Shown piece after piece: positions 24,982-34,130 of a DNA stretch of 64,000 nucleotides. The translations under genes and the position numbers were made by a program. Numbering within the stretch: the stretch's first letter is position 1; each line of letters begins with the position of its first letter. The stretch lies in assembly GCA_023389275.1 (NCBI GenBank), contig JAEWEN010000012.1, positions 21,778 through 85,777 on the forward strand. Direction: 5' to 3'. The stretch comes from Bacillota bacterium. Lineage in GTDB: Bacteria; Bacillota; Clostridia; Clostridiales; Caloramatoraceae. The notes under the pieces are model-generated. The model was not told the origin of the DNA and searched no databases. It saw nothing but the letters and a program-made list of their open reading frames with translations.

Positions 24982-25902
24982 TTAGTTATAGCTTTTCATA
25001 GCTTCTACTAACATATCTACAAATTTTTCTCTATCTACATCTAATAATACATCTACATTTTTAACTTCAGCTTTGTAGTTTGCTACAGTACATCCTAGTG
25101 TATGTTCTCCTTTTGTTTCTACATCTACTTTAGCTTTTTTTGTAGTAAATATATCAGGGTTTATAAGATATGCTACTGCACATGGATCATGTAAAGGGCT
25201 TCCTTCAAATCCCATGTCCATATGGAACTTTTCGAAAAAGTCCATAAGCTCTGCAACCATAACAGCTACTTTGTTACCTACGCTTCTAATTCTTTCAGTA
25301 TCTTCTTTATATATTAAAGCTTTATGTGTAACATCAAGTCCTGCCATAGCTATTTTAATTCCTGAATCAAAAACTATTTTTGCAGCTTCAGGGTCTACTA
25401 ATATATTAAACTCTGCTGATGGAGTCCAGTTACCAAGGTCAGCTGCTCCACCCATTAAGCTTATCATTTCAATTTTATCTTTAAGTTGTGGGTATGCAAG
25501 TAAAAATCTTGCTATATTTGTTAATGCTCCTGTTGGAACAAGTGTTATTTTCTCATCTGATTCTGAAACTATTTTTGCAATAAGCTCTACAGCTTCCTCT
25601 TTAACTATATCAAGAGTTGGCTCTCCAAGGTCTGGACCATCAAGGCCTGTTTCTCCATGAACCTCTGGAGCTATTATAAGATCTCTCATTAAAGGTTTAT
25701 CTGCTCCTTTAGCTATAGGAGCGTTTATTCCTGCATAGCTTAAAACTTTACGAGCGTTTAAAACTGTTTTTTCAAGAGTTTGGTTTCCACCAACTATTGT
25801 TACAGCTTTAACGTCTAATTTTTCACTTGCAAAAGCTAAAACTAAGGCTATTGCATCATCATGTCCTGGATCACAATCTATTATAATTGGTCTTTTTTTC
25901 AT
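24982..25902 (-). CDS. Nucleoside hydrolase, copy 2
   Basis: A 306-residue paralogue of the next gene. IDCDPGHDDA supplies D9, D11 and D15-D16; PTGALTNIA, GGAADLGNWTPSAEFNILVDPEA and HDPCAV follow. The TGALTN and W in GNWTPSAEF are typical of pyrimidine- or inosine-uridine-preferring members, but specificity cannot be fixed from sequence alone. It begins 12 bases after the permease gene, and both hydrolases are thus made together with the importer, feeding base and ribose to salvage. Confidence 0.93.
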   Translation of the reverse strand: MKKRPIIIDCDPGHDDAIALVLAFASEKLDVKAVTIVGGNQTLEKTVLNARKVLSYAGINAPIAKGADKPLMRDLIIAPEVHGETGLDGPDLGEPTLDIVKEEAVELIAKIVSESDEKITLVPTGALTNIARFLLAYPQLKDKIEMISLMGGAADLGNWTPSAEFNILVDPEAAKIVFDSGIKIAMAGLDVTHKALIYKEDTERIRSVGNKVAVMVAELMDFFEKFHMDMGFEGSPLHDPCAVAYLINPDIFTTKKAKVDVETKGEHTLGCTVANYKAEVKNVDVLLDVDREKFVDMLVEAMKSYN

Positions 25903-25914
25903 ATTGTCCTCCTA

Positions 25915-26835
25915 CTACTTTAATTTATTAGCTTTTTTATTTTTACTAACTGAATAAAGAACAAGTCCTATAATTGTAGTTAAATAAGGAATCATTTGTA
26001 CAAACTCAGCTGGCACTCTAAGTGATTGTAGTGAGTTTGATAGTGCATCAGCAAAACCGAATACTAATGATGCTAAAAATGTTCCAATAGGAGTTCCACG
26101 TCCCATAGCCTCAGCAGCAAGTGCTATAAATCCTCTACCTGCTGTCATATTGTTTGAAAACATTGAAAGGTATCCCATTGACATATAAGCACCTGCAAGT
26201 CCTGCTAAAACCCCACTTATTATAAGAGCTTTATATTGAACCTTAATAACGCTTATACCAACAGAACTAGCTGAGTGTGAAGCTTCTCCAACTGCTCTAA
26301 TTCTAAGTCCTGTAGGAGTTTTATATAAAAAGTAAGCAACTACAAATACCATTATTATAGAAATGTAAGTTAGTAAGTTGTGTCCTGATAAAATTTTTCC
26401 TAAAACAGGTATTTTATCTATTAAAGGTATTGTAATTTGAGGAACTGTTAAACTATGAAGTGAAGTTGAAGCTCCTCTATCACCTGAAACTACATACATT
26501 AAAAATACTGTTCCACCTGTTGCAAATAAGTTAAGAGCAATACCACCTAAAATAATATCTGTTTTTAAGTTAAGTGAAAAGTATGCAAGTGCTAGTGCCA
26601 TTAAAGCTCCTGCAAGCATTGCAGATAAAACTCCAATTGTAGCACTTTGAGTAAATGCACTTCCTATAACTCCAACTAAAGCAGACATAAGCATTATACC
26701 TTCAAGACCTATATTTACAACTCCAGCTTTATTTGATATTAAAGCTGCAAGAGCTGCAAATAATATTGGGGTTGTAACTCTGATTACTGAGTAACCAAAT
26801 TCAGCTGAAAATATTAAATTTAGTACATCACTCAT
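25915..26835 (-). CDS. Nucleoside ABC transporter permease (NupQ/YufQ-like)
   Basis: A 306-residue inner-membrane permease of the branched-chain/BMP type with about eight to ten helices; the GVVNIGLEGIMLMSALVG motif is the hallmark of this group. With the neighbouring permease it forms the channel of a nucleoside importer. It starts two bases after the upstream permease gene ends. The ATP-binding protein and BMP lipoprotein precede them in the usual order. Confidence 0.92.
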   Translation of the reverse strand: MSDVLNLIFSAEFGYSVIRVTTPILFAALAALISNKAGVVNIGLEGIMLMSALVGVIGSAFTQSATIGVLSAMLAGALMALALAYFSLNLKTDIILGGIALNLFATGGTVFLMYVVSGDRGASTSLHSLTVPQITIPLIDKIPVLGKILSGHNLLTYISIIMVFVVAYFLYKTPTGLRIRAVGEASHSASSVGISVIKVQYKALIISGVLAGLAGAYMSMGYLSMFSNNMTAGRGFIALAAEAMGRGTPIGTFLASLVFGFADALSNSLQSLRVPAEFVQMIPYLTTIIGLVLYSVSKNKKANKLK

Positions 26836-26836
26836 T

Positions 26837-27907
26837 TTACTTTTCCCCCTTAGCTTGTTGTTTAGAATCTTTTACTATCATTTTGTGTTTATATTTTGCA
26901 AGGAATCTTTGTGCTGCAATAAGCATAATCATAATTGCTTGTATAACTATAATAACCTCACTTGGAACATCAGTACTTCTTGACATAACATCTGCTCCAA
27001 CTCTTAAGTATGCTAAGAATATTGCTCCTATTGGAACAAATATTGGGTTGTTTTTAGCAAGTATAGCAACTAGTATACCGTCAAAACCAGTTCCTGGTAG
27101 TGCTTGCCATTGGAATCTTTCATACATTCCCATCATTTCAGTTGCTCCACCAATTCCAGCTAAAGCTCCACCTATGATTTGTGAATATATTATAACTTTT
27201 GCAGTGTTTATTCCTGAATACTCTGCAAATCTAGCATTTAAACCAGTCATTCTAATTGAATAACCCCATTTACTTCTGTATAAGAATAAGTAAGTTAAAA
27301 TTATAGCTACTATTGCTAATATAAGACCAAAGTGAAGTCTAGTTCCTGGAACCATAACTGGAAGCTTTGCTGACTCACTAAATAAGTAAGAAGCCATAGA
27401 ACCTGCATTTTCATCTCTTAATATGTAGTTTATAACATATAATCCAGCATATAATAATACATAGTTAAGCATTAAAGATGAAACAAACTCGTCTGCTTTC
27501 CACTTTGACTTTAAAAGACCTGGAATAAGTCCTGCAAGACCTCCGATAAATCCTCCAAATATAATTGCTACAGCTGGATGAATTCCCATTGGTAATGCTA
27601 CTTTTATTGCTATATAAGCTGCTGCAACTCCTCCTATAAAGAAGCCTCCTTCAGCTATCATGTTAAATTGTTTCGCTTGAAACATTATACATACTGCAAG
27701 ACCTGTAAATATAAAAGGAATTGCCATTTCTATTACATTTGAAAATCTTTTAAATGAAGCTAAAGGACCTAATAAAAATTTATTTAATGCCTCAGCAGGG
27801 TCATCACTTACAAGTGTAATAAGAAGTACTGCAAGTATTAACGCTATTGATATTGCAACTAAGGTTCTAATAGCTTCAAATAAAAGTCCTTTTCCCTTAC
27901 TTTTCAT
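26837..27907 (-). CDS. Nucleoside ABC transporter permease (NupP/YufP-like)
   Basis: A 356-residue permease, longer than its partner, with an FNMIAEGGFFIGGVAAAYIA stretch matching the NIAVEGQ block of the family and about ten hydrophobic helices. It ends in a basic tail (KHKMIVKDSKQQ). Its reading frame overlaps the end of the ATP-binding gene by 11 bases, showing translational coupling. Confidence 0.92.
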   Translation of the reverse strand: MKSKGKGLLFEAIRTLVAISIALILAVLLITLVSDDPAEALNKFLLGPLASFKRFSNVIEMAIPFIFTGLAVCIMFQAKQFNMIAEGGFFIGGVAAAYIAIKVALPMGIHPAVAIIFGGFIGGLAGLIPGLLKSKWKADEFVSSLMLNYVLLYAGLYVINYILRDENAGSMASYLFSESAKLPVMVPGTRLHFGLILAIVAIILTYLFLYRSKWGYSIRMTGLNARFAEYSGINTAKVIIYSQIIGGALAGIGGATEMMGMYERFQWQALPGTGFDGILVAILAKNNPIFVPIGAIFLAYLRVGADVMSRSTDVPSEVIIVIQAIMIMLIAAQRFLAKYKHKMIVKDSKQQAKGEK

Positions 27908-29450
27908 AAATAACTCTCCTTATTTCTTCTTCTGATTGCTTTTTAAGACCTAGCATATAAAGTCCAAGTTCTTCCTCTGTTATTTCACTTGTATCTTTAA
28001 AGTATGCAGTGATTTCTCCACCATACATAACTATTAAACTATCACTTAATTCCATAACCTCATTAAGGTCTGCTGATACAAGTAAAATTCCAACTCCATC
28101 ATCACGAAGTTCAACTAATCTATTTCTTATAAAAGTTGCTGCCCCAATATCGATTCCTCTTGTTGGTTGGTCTGCAACTAAAAACTTAGGATTTGATGAA
28201 AACTCTCTTGCAACTACAACTTTTTGTATATTACCACCTGATAACATTCCAACACCTTGATCTGGAGAATCACATTTTACTTTATAATCAACAACAAGTT
28301 GTTTTGCCATTTCCTTTATTTTTTTCATATTTAAAAGGATACCTTTTTTAATTTCTTTTGAATCTATTCTCTCAGAAATTAAGTTATCTTGAATTGTTGC
28401 AGCAGCTGCTGCTCCAAGTATCATTCTATCTTCTGGAATGTGTGAAGTTCCTATATTTCTTATGCCTTTTATGTCAAGGTTTTTAATGCTTTTATTATCT
28501 ATAATAATATCTCCATGTGAAATCTTTTTAAGACCTGTAATTAATTCAACAAGTTCACCTTGGCCATTTCCTTCTACTCCAGCTATACCTAAAATTTCAC
28601 CTTTTCTAATTGAAAGTGAAATATCATTTAGAAGTTTTTTACCTGAATCATCTAAGCAAGTAACATTTTTAACATCTACTATACTTTCTTTAGGATTTGC
28701 CTTAGTTTTGTTTACTTTTATAACTACATCTCTTCCAACCATAAGCCTTGATATATCTTCTTGTGTTACATCTTTAACGTCATATGTTCCAACACTTCTA
28801 CCATTTCTCATAATAGTAATTCTGTTACATATTTGCTTTATTTCCTTAAGTTTGTGTGAAATAAATATTATAGTGTGTCCATTGTTTTTAAGTCCAACAA
28901 GCTCTTCAAATAGTTCTTTTGTTTCCTGTGGAGTTAAAACTGCTGTTGGCTCATCTAGTATAAGAATTTTAGCACCTCTTATAAGGGCTTTTAGTATTTC
29001 TATTTTTTGTTTAGTTCCAACTGTTAAATCTTCAACTTTAGCTCTAGGGTCTACTTTTAGGTTATATTTTTTTGAAACTTCTTCAGTCATTTTAACTGCT
29101 TTTTCAAAGTCTATAGATAAACCTTTTTTAGGCTCCATTCCTAAAACCATGTTTTCTGCAACAGTTAATGATGGAACTAACATAAAGTGTTGATGAACCA
29201 TTCCTATACCTTTTTCAATTGCTACTGTAGGAGATGGTATACTAACCTTTTCTCCTTTTAAAAATATTTCTCCATCATCTGGAGTTTCTATTCCAAATAG
29301 CATTTTCATTAATGTACTTTTACCAGCACCGTTTTCTCCCATTAGAGAATGTATTTCTCCTTCTTTAACTGAAAAATCAACATTCTCATTAGCTACTATA
29401 CCGTTTGGATAAACTTTCCTTATCCCTTTCATAACTAAAATATCTGACAT
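27897..29450 (-). CDS. Nucleoside ABC transporter ATP-binding protein (double ABC, NupO/YufO-like)
   Basis: A 517-residue protein with two ABC ATPase domains. The first has Walker A GENGAGKST (residues 38-46), a VGTKQKIEILKAL signature and LILDEPTAVLTP. The second has a degenerate Walker A (GVEGNGQGE) and the signature LSGGNIQKVVVAREF, as in ribose and BMP-type importers. It energises uptake through the two downstream permeases. A stem-loop separates it from the lipoprotein gene, so it is probably made at a lower level than the binding protein. Confidence 0.94.
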   Translation of the reverse strand: MSDILVMKGIRKVYPNGIVANENVDFSVKEGEIHSLMGENGAGKSTLMKMLFGIETPDDGEIFLKGEKVSIPSPTVAIEKGIGMVHQHFMLVPSLTVAENMVLGMEPKKGLSIDFEKAVKMTEEVSKKYNLKVDPRAKVEDLTVGTKQKIEILKALIRGAKILILDEPTAVLTPQETKELFEELVGLKNNGHTIIFISHKLKEIKQICNRITIMRNGRSVGTYDVKDVTQEDISRLMVGRDVVIKVNKTKANPKESIVDVKNVTCLDDSGKKLLNDISLSIRKGEILGIAGVEGNGQGELVELITGLKKISHGDIIIDNKSIKNLDIKGIRNIGTSHIPEDRMILGAAAAATIQDNLISERIDSKEIKKGILLNMKKIKEMAKQLVVDYKVKCDSPDQGVGMLSGGNIQKVVVAREFSSNPKFLVADQPTRGIDIGAATFIRNRLVELRDDGVGILLVSADLNEVMELSDSLIVMYGGEITAYFKDTSEITEEELGLYMLGLKKQSEEEIRRVIYEK

Positions 29451-29494
29451 TTTTGCACCTCATATTTTAAAAGTGAATTTTCAAAAAAGCTCTT

Positions 29495-29530
29495 TAAAAA
29501 GATTTAGACCTTTAAAAGGTCTAAATCTAA
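29495..29530 (-). terminator. Partial terminator between the BMP gene and the ABC ATPase
   Basis: On the minus strand AGATTTAGACCTT pairs with AAGGTCTAAATCT around a short TTA-type loop, followed by TTTTTAAAG. It sits in the gap behind the lipoprotein gene in an operon that clearly continues, so it is read as leaky. Confidence 0.75.
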
Positions 29531-29542
29531 ATTTTAATTTAA

Positions 29543-30655
29543 TTACTTAACTGAATTTCTTATTTCATTAAGTTTTTCTGTATTCATACCCATTGCTGAG
29601 TCTACTTTTATTTCTCCGTTTACAACCTTATTTTCAAGATCTTTTACGTAGTTTCTTATATCTTCTGGAACATTTTTAGTGTAGTATTCATTGTCACAAA
29701 TACCAATTGCTCCTTCTTTAATTCCAAGGTTTTCAGCTTTACCCCATGGAAGTTTTCCTTGAAGATGTAAGTCAATCGCTCTTACTAATGAATTGTCAAC
29801 TCTTTTAAATACAGAGTTTAATATTAAGTTAGCTATTTGAGGATCCTTTTCTGAATACTCAAGTGATTGATCTTTATCTACACCTATAAGGTATTTATTA
29901 GCTTCTTTCCCAGCTTGAATAACCCCATCACCAGCTAGTGATGCTACTTGGAATACAAGGTCTGCTTTATTGTTGTATTGAGCTAAAGCCATTTCCTTAG
30001 CTTTACCAGTATTTACAAAGTCTCCAACATAAGAAGTTAAAACTTTTATATCTGGAGTTGCCATTTTAGCTCCTTGAATATATCCTACAAGGAAATCGTT
30101 TATAACTGGTGAATCTGTACCACCAACAAATCCTATAGTTTTTTCTGGGTTAGCTTGTGGCATTGATGAAGTTGTTACCTTACCAGCTAAAGCTCCTGCA
30201 AGGAATGATCCTTCATTTTGCTTATAGTTTATTGAGTAAACATTTTCAAGTCCTAATTTTTCATAATCAACTTCTGCATCAAATATGATGTATTTTTTAT
30301 CTGGATTTTCTTTAGCTACTTTTTCAAGTGGCTCTTTTAATTGCCAAGTTCCTACTATTATAATATCCCAATCTTCTTGTGATAAATCTTCTAGAGCTGG
30401 AAGCCATTTACTTGAATCTACTCCACCCTCTATGTATTTAGTTTCAGCGCCAAATTTCTTTTCTATTTCTTTAAGTCCATTATCTGCTGAATCGAAAAAT
30501 GATTTATCCCCTTTGCTACCATTTGCATAGTAAACAATCTTTAGTTTTTCTTCTCCACCTGCTGTTTTACCTGACTCATCTTTTGAACCACATCCTGTTA
30601 AAACAACACTTAGAGAAAGTATTAGTACAACTACAAGGCTTAATAGTTTTTTCAC
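29543..30655 (-). CDS. BMP-family nucleoside-binding lipoprotein (NupN/YufN-like)
   Basis: A 370-residue secreted lipoprotein. It has a signal peptide with lipobox LTGC (C22), then the BMP (PnrA-like) domain: KIVYYANGSKGDKSFFDSA, the GGTDSPVINDFLVGYIQGA region and GVDKDQS. PnrA-type proteins bind purine nucleosides. The start is a GTG at 30655 behind AGGAGGT. It is the first gene of the operon and is followed by a stem-loop that probably enriches its mRNA. A twin operator lies at the transcription start. Confidence 0.92.
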   Translation of the reverse strand: MKKLLSLVVVLILSLSVVLTGCGSKDESGKTAGGEEKLKIVYYANGSKGDKSFFDSADNGLKEIEKKFGAETKYIEGGVDSSKWLPALEDLSQEDWDIIIVGTWQLKEPLEKVAKENPDKKYIIFDAEVDYEKLGLENVYSINYKQNEGSFLAGALAGKVTTSSMPQANPEKTIGFVGGTDSPVINDFLVGYIQGAKMATPDIKVLTSYVGDFVNTGKAKEMALAQYNNKADLVFQVASLAGDGVIQAGKEANKYLIGVDKDQSLEYSEKDPQIANLILNSVFKRVDNSLVRAIDLHLQGKLPWGKAENLGIKEGAIGICDNEYYTKNVPEDIRNYVKDLENKVVNGEIKVDSAMGMNTEKLNEIRNSVK

Positions 30656-30678
30656 AGATACTACCTCCTAAGAATATT

Positions 30679-30705
30679 GTTAAACGTTTTACTAAATCGT
30701 TTAAC
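30679..30705. promoter_or_regulatory. Twin LacI-type operator of the nucleoside operon
   Basis: Two near-palindromes centred on CG, TTAAACGTTTTA (30680-30691) and TAAATCGTTTAA (30693-30704), are 13 bases apart centre to centre. Their outer halves form an exact inverted repeat GTTAAACG / CGTTTAAC. The site lies at the predicted transcription start, where repressor would block RNA polymerase. The likely ligand is the LacI protein encoded at the end of the operon. Confidence 0.72.
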
Positions 30706-30708
30706 CAT

Positions 30709-30737
30709 ATTTTAATGTATTAAATATTAAAAATCAA
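30709..30737 (-). promoter_or_regulatory. sigma-A promoter of the nucleoside operon
   Basis: -35 TTGATT, 17-base spacer, -10 TAAAAT on the minus strand, with the operator immediately downstream. Confidence 0.68.
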
Positions 30738-30936
30738 TAGTAAATGTTTAAAAATATATCATTTTATTATAATAATATAATATTTTCAAACAAAATATAT
30801 AGTATACAAAATATATGTGCTATACTATTACATTTTTTATTACAAATTTTCAAATTTCTTGAATACATGATTTTAATATTTTATATAATCTATTATTTCC
30901 CTATTTCTTTTATTATATTTATAAAATTATACAAAT
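30738..30936. other. AT-rich spacer without a recognised gene
   Basis: Between the nucleoside-operon promoter and the adenine deaminase terminator I see only very AT-rich sequence. A 64-codon open frame on the plus strand here is almost all Ile/Phe/Tyr/Leu/Asn with no ribosome site and is taken as chance. Confidence 0.6.
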
Positions 30937-30978
30937 AAAAAAGAAACCTATTCTTTGTAAGTAACAGGTTTCTTTTAA
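30937..30978 (-). terminator. Terminator of adenine deaminase
   Basis: AAAAGAAACCT and AGGTTTCTTTT form an 11-bp stem around a 16-base loop, with a T-rich tail on the minus strand. Confidence 0.7.
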
Positions 30979-30997
30979 ATAAAAATTTTTAATTTAT

Positions 30998-32812
30998 TTA
31001 CTCTATAATAACTGGAATTGTACAGTAATTATTAGCGTCAACTATTCCTTTATCAGTTATTTTCCATTTAGGACTAGTAGTTAGTGATAAAAATGCTAAA
31101 TGCATAAATGGAGCATGAGCTTTACAGTTTAGTTTCTCCTTTACAGTTTTATGAAGGCTAATCATTTTATCTGTAAGTTCATATGCATTAAGCTCATCTG
31201 TCATAAGTCCTGCTATTTTCAGTGGCATTTCATCAATTACTTTACCGTCATTAGCAACTGCAACTCCACCTTTCATTTCAATAACCTTGTTAACTGCAAG
31301 TACCATATCCTCATAGTTTGTTCCAACAACTATAATATTGTGGGTATCATGTGATACTGTTTCTGCAAATGCACCTTTAGTCATTTTAAATCCTTTAACA
31401 AATGCAGATCCTATATCTATCTGTCCATATCTTCCTATAACAGCTATTGGGAGAATATCTTCTTCTATATTAGGTTCTATATAACCATTTTTAACTTTAA
31501 GCTCTTCTTCAAATGATTCTGTTAAGTTTTGATCTAAAACAAGACCAATGCAGCGAACCTTTGCTCTATCCCCTGTATGTTCTATTTTAATATCCTCAAC
31601 ATTTATAGGGCTTCTATTTACTGAATTTTTAACTTCATCTGGATAGATATAGCTTGGTATATTTATTAAAAGCTCACCTTTTTCAGCTACGTGCTCTCCT
31701 TTTAAATAAACACTTGTAACATTCATATTTTCTAAAGGAGAATCTATAACAGCTATATCTGCATATTTTCCTGGAGCCAAAATTCCTATTTCAAAAAGGC
31801 CTTGGAAAGTAGCAGCATTTATAGTCGCCATTTGTATAGCCTCAACTGGGTTTACACCTTCTTTAATAGTTCTTCTTATAATATCATTCATATGTCCTTT
31901 AGATACTATATCTTCAGCTAACATATCATCTGTTGCAAGTATAGCACGTCTTGAATCAAGGCCTTCCTCTGTTACTGCTTTTATACACTCTGGCATATTT
32001 CTTTGTGTAGAGCCTTCTCTCATTAACATATATACACCATATCTTAACTTTTCAATTGCCTCTAACTTTGTTGTTGTTTCATGACATGATATATCACATC
32101 CACCTGCTATAATATGCGCTGCAAGCTCTGCTCCAAAAAGCTCTGGAGCATTTCCATCTATTTTATGTCCATTTTCCCTTGCATAAACTGTTGATATTAT
32201 TGTATCTCTAAAAACAGCTGGATTATGTTTATATACCCACTTTACTGCACTAACCCCTTGAGTTTCTCCAATTCCAGTTACACTAGGGTAAGATAAAAGC
32301 TCTGGTATATCCTTAGATGTAATATTGTATCCTGCTGTTTCAAGACCTGGTGAATCTGGAGTAAGTGCTGGAACCCTTAAATAAACATGATTTGGAAGAG
32401 TTTTTACCTCATCAGCCATTGCTTTTATACCAATAGGACCTAAAACATTTCCTATTTCATGTGGATCTGATATTAAACATGTTGTTCCTGTTGGAATTGA
32501 TATTCTTGAAAACTCACTAGCTGTAAGCATTGCACTTTCAAAGTGCATGTGAGAGTCTATAAATCCTGGAGATATATATTTTCCTGTGCAGTCTATAACC
32601 TTTGTTTTTTCACCTATAAGGCTTTCACAATCTCCTACCATTAAAATATATTCTCCATCTATTGCAACATCTGCCTCATATATTTCTCTAGTAATTACAT
32701 TAATAACTTTTCCGTTTTTAAGAACCTTATCTGCATAAACTTTTTCATTCATAAGAACATCTACCATATGCTGTCTATCTGATACAAGCTTTAATGATTT
32801 TTGTGTTAACAC
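30998..32812 (-). CDS. ade: Adenine deaminase
   Basis: A 604-residue metal-dependent enzyme of the amidohydrolase superfamily that converts adenine to hypoxanthine and ammonia. The metal ligands include HMHFES in PGFIDSHMHFES, the ISDPHEIGNV block, and ATDDM (catalytic Asp), followed by the adenine deaminase-specific C-terminal domain with VSHDTHNIIVVG. The start is a GTG at 32812 preceded by GAGGTG; length is normal. It has its own terminator and no CG-centred operator, so it is regulated apart from the adjacent nucleoside operon, but it would process the adenine that operon releases. Confidence 0.95.
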   Translation of the reverse strand: MLTQKSLKLVSDRQHMVDVLMNEKVYADKVLKNGKVINVITREIYEADVAIDGEYILMVGDCESLIGEKTKVIDCTGKYISPGFIDSHMHFESAMLTASEFSRISIPTGTTCLISDPHEIGNVLGPIGIKAMADEVKTLPNHVYLRVPALTPDSPGLETAGYNITSKDIPELLSYPSVTGIGETQGVSAVKWVYKHNPAVFRDTIISTVYARENGHKIDGNAPELFGAELAAHIIAGGCDISCHETTTKLEAIEKLRYGVYMLMREGSTQRNMPECIKAVTEEGLDSRRAILATDDMLAEDIVSKGHMNDIIRRTIKEGVNPVEAIQMATINAATFQGLFEIGILAPGKYADIAVIDSPLENMNVTSVYLKGEHVAEKGELLINIPSYIYPDEVKNSVNRSPINVEDIKIEHTGDRAKVRCIGLVLDQNLTESFEEELKVKNGYIEPNIEEDILPIAVIGRYGQIDIGSAFVKGFKMTKGAFAETVSHDTHNIIVVGTNYEDMVLAVNKVIEMKGGVAVANDGKVIDEMPLKIAGLMTDELNAYELTDKMISLHKTVKEKLNCKAHAPFMHLAFLSLTTSPKWKITDKGIVDANNYCTIPVIIE

Positions 32813-32902
32813 ATAAACACCTCTTTCTTTTTATCTATTTATCCCTTTTTTAAATATCTATTTAACTTTCATCAAATTATGAATACTTTATAATTTAAAT
32901 AA

Positions 32903-32938
32903 AAAAATCCCTATATGAATATTCATATAGGGATTTTT
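32903..32938 (-). terminator. Terminator of the PatB/MalY gene
   Basis: A perfect 36-base palindrome with arms AAAAATCCCTATATGAAT and its complement, with T-runs on both outer sides. It begins 1 base past the stop codon. Confidence 0.88.
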
Positions 32939-32939
32939 A

Positions 32940-34115
32940 CTATCTATTTTTATATGCGTTTAATATTCTATTTAAAGCCTCTTCTAATGTACTTCTTGAA
33001 CATGCAGCATTAAGTCTTGCAAATCCTTCTCCTTCTTCACCAAAAGAAGCGCCACTATTTAATCCTACTTTTGCCCTGTTTATTAAGAATTCATCTAGCT
33101 CCTTAGATGTTTTAAATACTCTAGTAAAATCTAACCACATTAAATAAGTTCCCTGTGGTCTTATTGCTTTTACCTCTGGCATATTTTCTTTAAAGAACTT
33201 TATAACATATGTCATATTATCATAAACATATTTAAGCATTTCATCTAACCACTGCTCGCCATGTTCATATGCTGCCATAGCACCTACATAGTTAAGTGCA
33301 TTTACTCCTGGTATACATACTCTACTTATCCATGAAGCAATTTTTTCTTTTATTTTTTCATTTGGAGTAATAACCATTGAAAAATATAAAGATGCTAAGT
33401 TAAATGTTTTACTTGGAGATAATGCAATTATAATATTTTCATAAACTTGTCTAAAATAAAGCATTGAGTTATAGTTGTTTCCACTAAAAACTATATCTGC
33501 GTGTATTTCATCTGAGAAAATAATTACATTATTTCTTTGACATATATCAACCATTAGCTCTAATTCTTCAAGCATCCATACTCTTCCTACAGGATTATGT
33601 GGATTACTTAATATAACCATTTTTACGTTATTTTCTATTATTTTCTTTTCAAAATCAATAAAATCTATACAGTAAACTCCTCCTTTATTCATAAGAGGAT
33701 TTACTACAACTTTTCTATTGTTTTGTTCAATTATTTCTTTAAACTTATGATAAACAGGAGTCTGTATCATTACAGCATCTCCTTCATTTGTATTAGCAAG
33801 TATACTTAAAGCTATTGCAGACACTACTCCTGTAGTATTTAATATTTCATCTGGATTTATTTTTATAGCATATTTTCTATCCATATAATCTGCAAAAGGT
33901 TTATAATCATCACCTTTCATATATGTATATCCTAAAACTCCATGATCTACTCTTTCTTTAATAGCGTCTAAAACTTTAGATGGTGCTTTAAAATCCATAT
34001 CTGCTACCCATAGTGGAATAACATCTTCTCCAAACACTTCAAATCTATTATCCCATTTACAACAGTTTGTCCCATTTCTATCTATAACTTTATCAAATTC
34101 TTTATTTATTTCCAT
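32940..34115 (-). CDS. PatB/MalY-family PLP enzyme (C-S lyase or aminotransferase)
   Basis: A 391-residue pyridoxal-phosphate enzyme of fold type I, branch MalY/PatB. Visible are the family's early PLWVADMDF block, NPHNPVGR (171-178), SDEIHAD (201-207) and the PLP lysine K236 in LSPSKTFNLASL. Members cleave cystathionine (beta-lyase) or act as aminotransferases, and some release sulfide from cysteine. It lies downstream of the branched-chain operon in the same direction but is separated by a terminator, so the transaminase role for isoleucine is only a possibility. Confidence 0.88.
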   Translation of the reverse strand: MEINKEFDKVIDRNGTNCCKWDNRFEVFGEDVIPLWVADMDFKAPSKVLDAIKERVDHGVLGYTYMKGDDYKPFADYMDRKYAIKINPDEILNTTGVVSAIALSILANTNEGDAVMIQTPVYHKFKEIIEQNNRKVVVNPLMNKGGVYCIDFIDFEKKIIENNVKMVILSNPHNPVGRVWMLEELELMVDICQRNNVIIFSDEIHADIVFSGNNYNSMLYFRQVYENIIIALSPSKTFNLASLYFSMVITPNEKIKEKIASWISRVCIPGVNALNYVGAMAAYEHGEQWLDEMLKYVYDNMTYVIKFFKENMPEVKAIRPQGTYLMWLDFTRVFKTSKELDEFLINRAKVGLNSGASFGEEGEGFARLNAACSRSTLEEALNRILNAYKNR

Positions 34116-34130
34116 GTTGCACCTCTTTTC

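Noticed and set aside
28438..29193. A 251-codon plus-strand open frame
   Set aside because: It lies antisense inside the clear ABC ATPase gene, has no ribosome site and encodes a hydrophobic, low-information product; shadow frame.
30678..30692. A catabolite-response (cre) site at the nucleoside operon
   Set aside because: The distance between TG and CG is one base too long for the cre consensus; a generic LacI-type operator fits better.
30744..30938. A 64-codon plus-strand frame in the spacer
   Set aside because: Composition is simply that of AT-rich DNA (Ile, Phe, Tyr, Leu, Asn) and there is no ribosome site.
32813..32902. LacI operator in front of adenine deaminase
   Set aside because: No CG-centred palindrome is present; the region is only T/A-rich.
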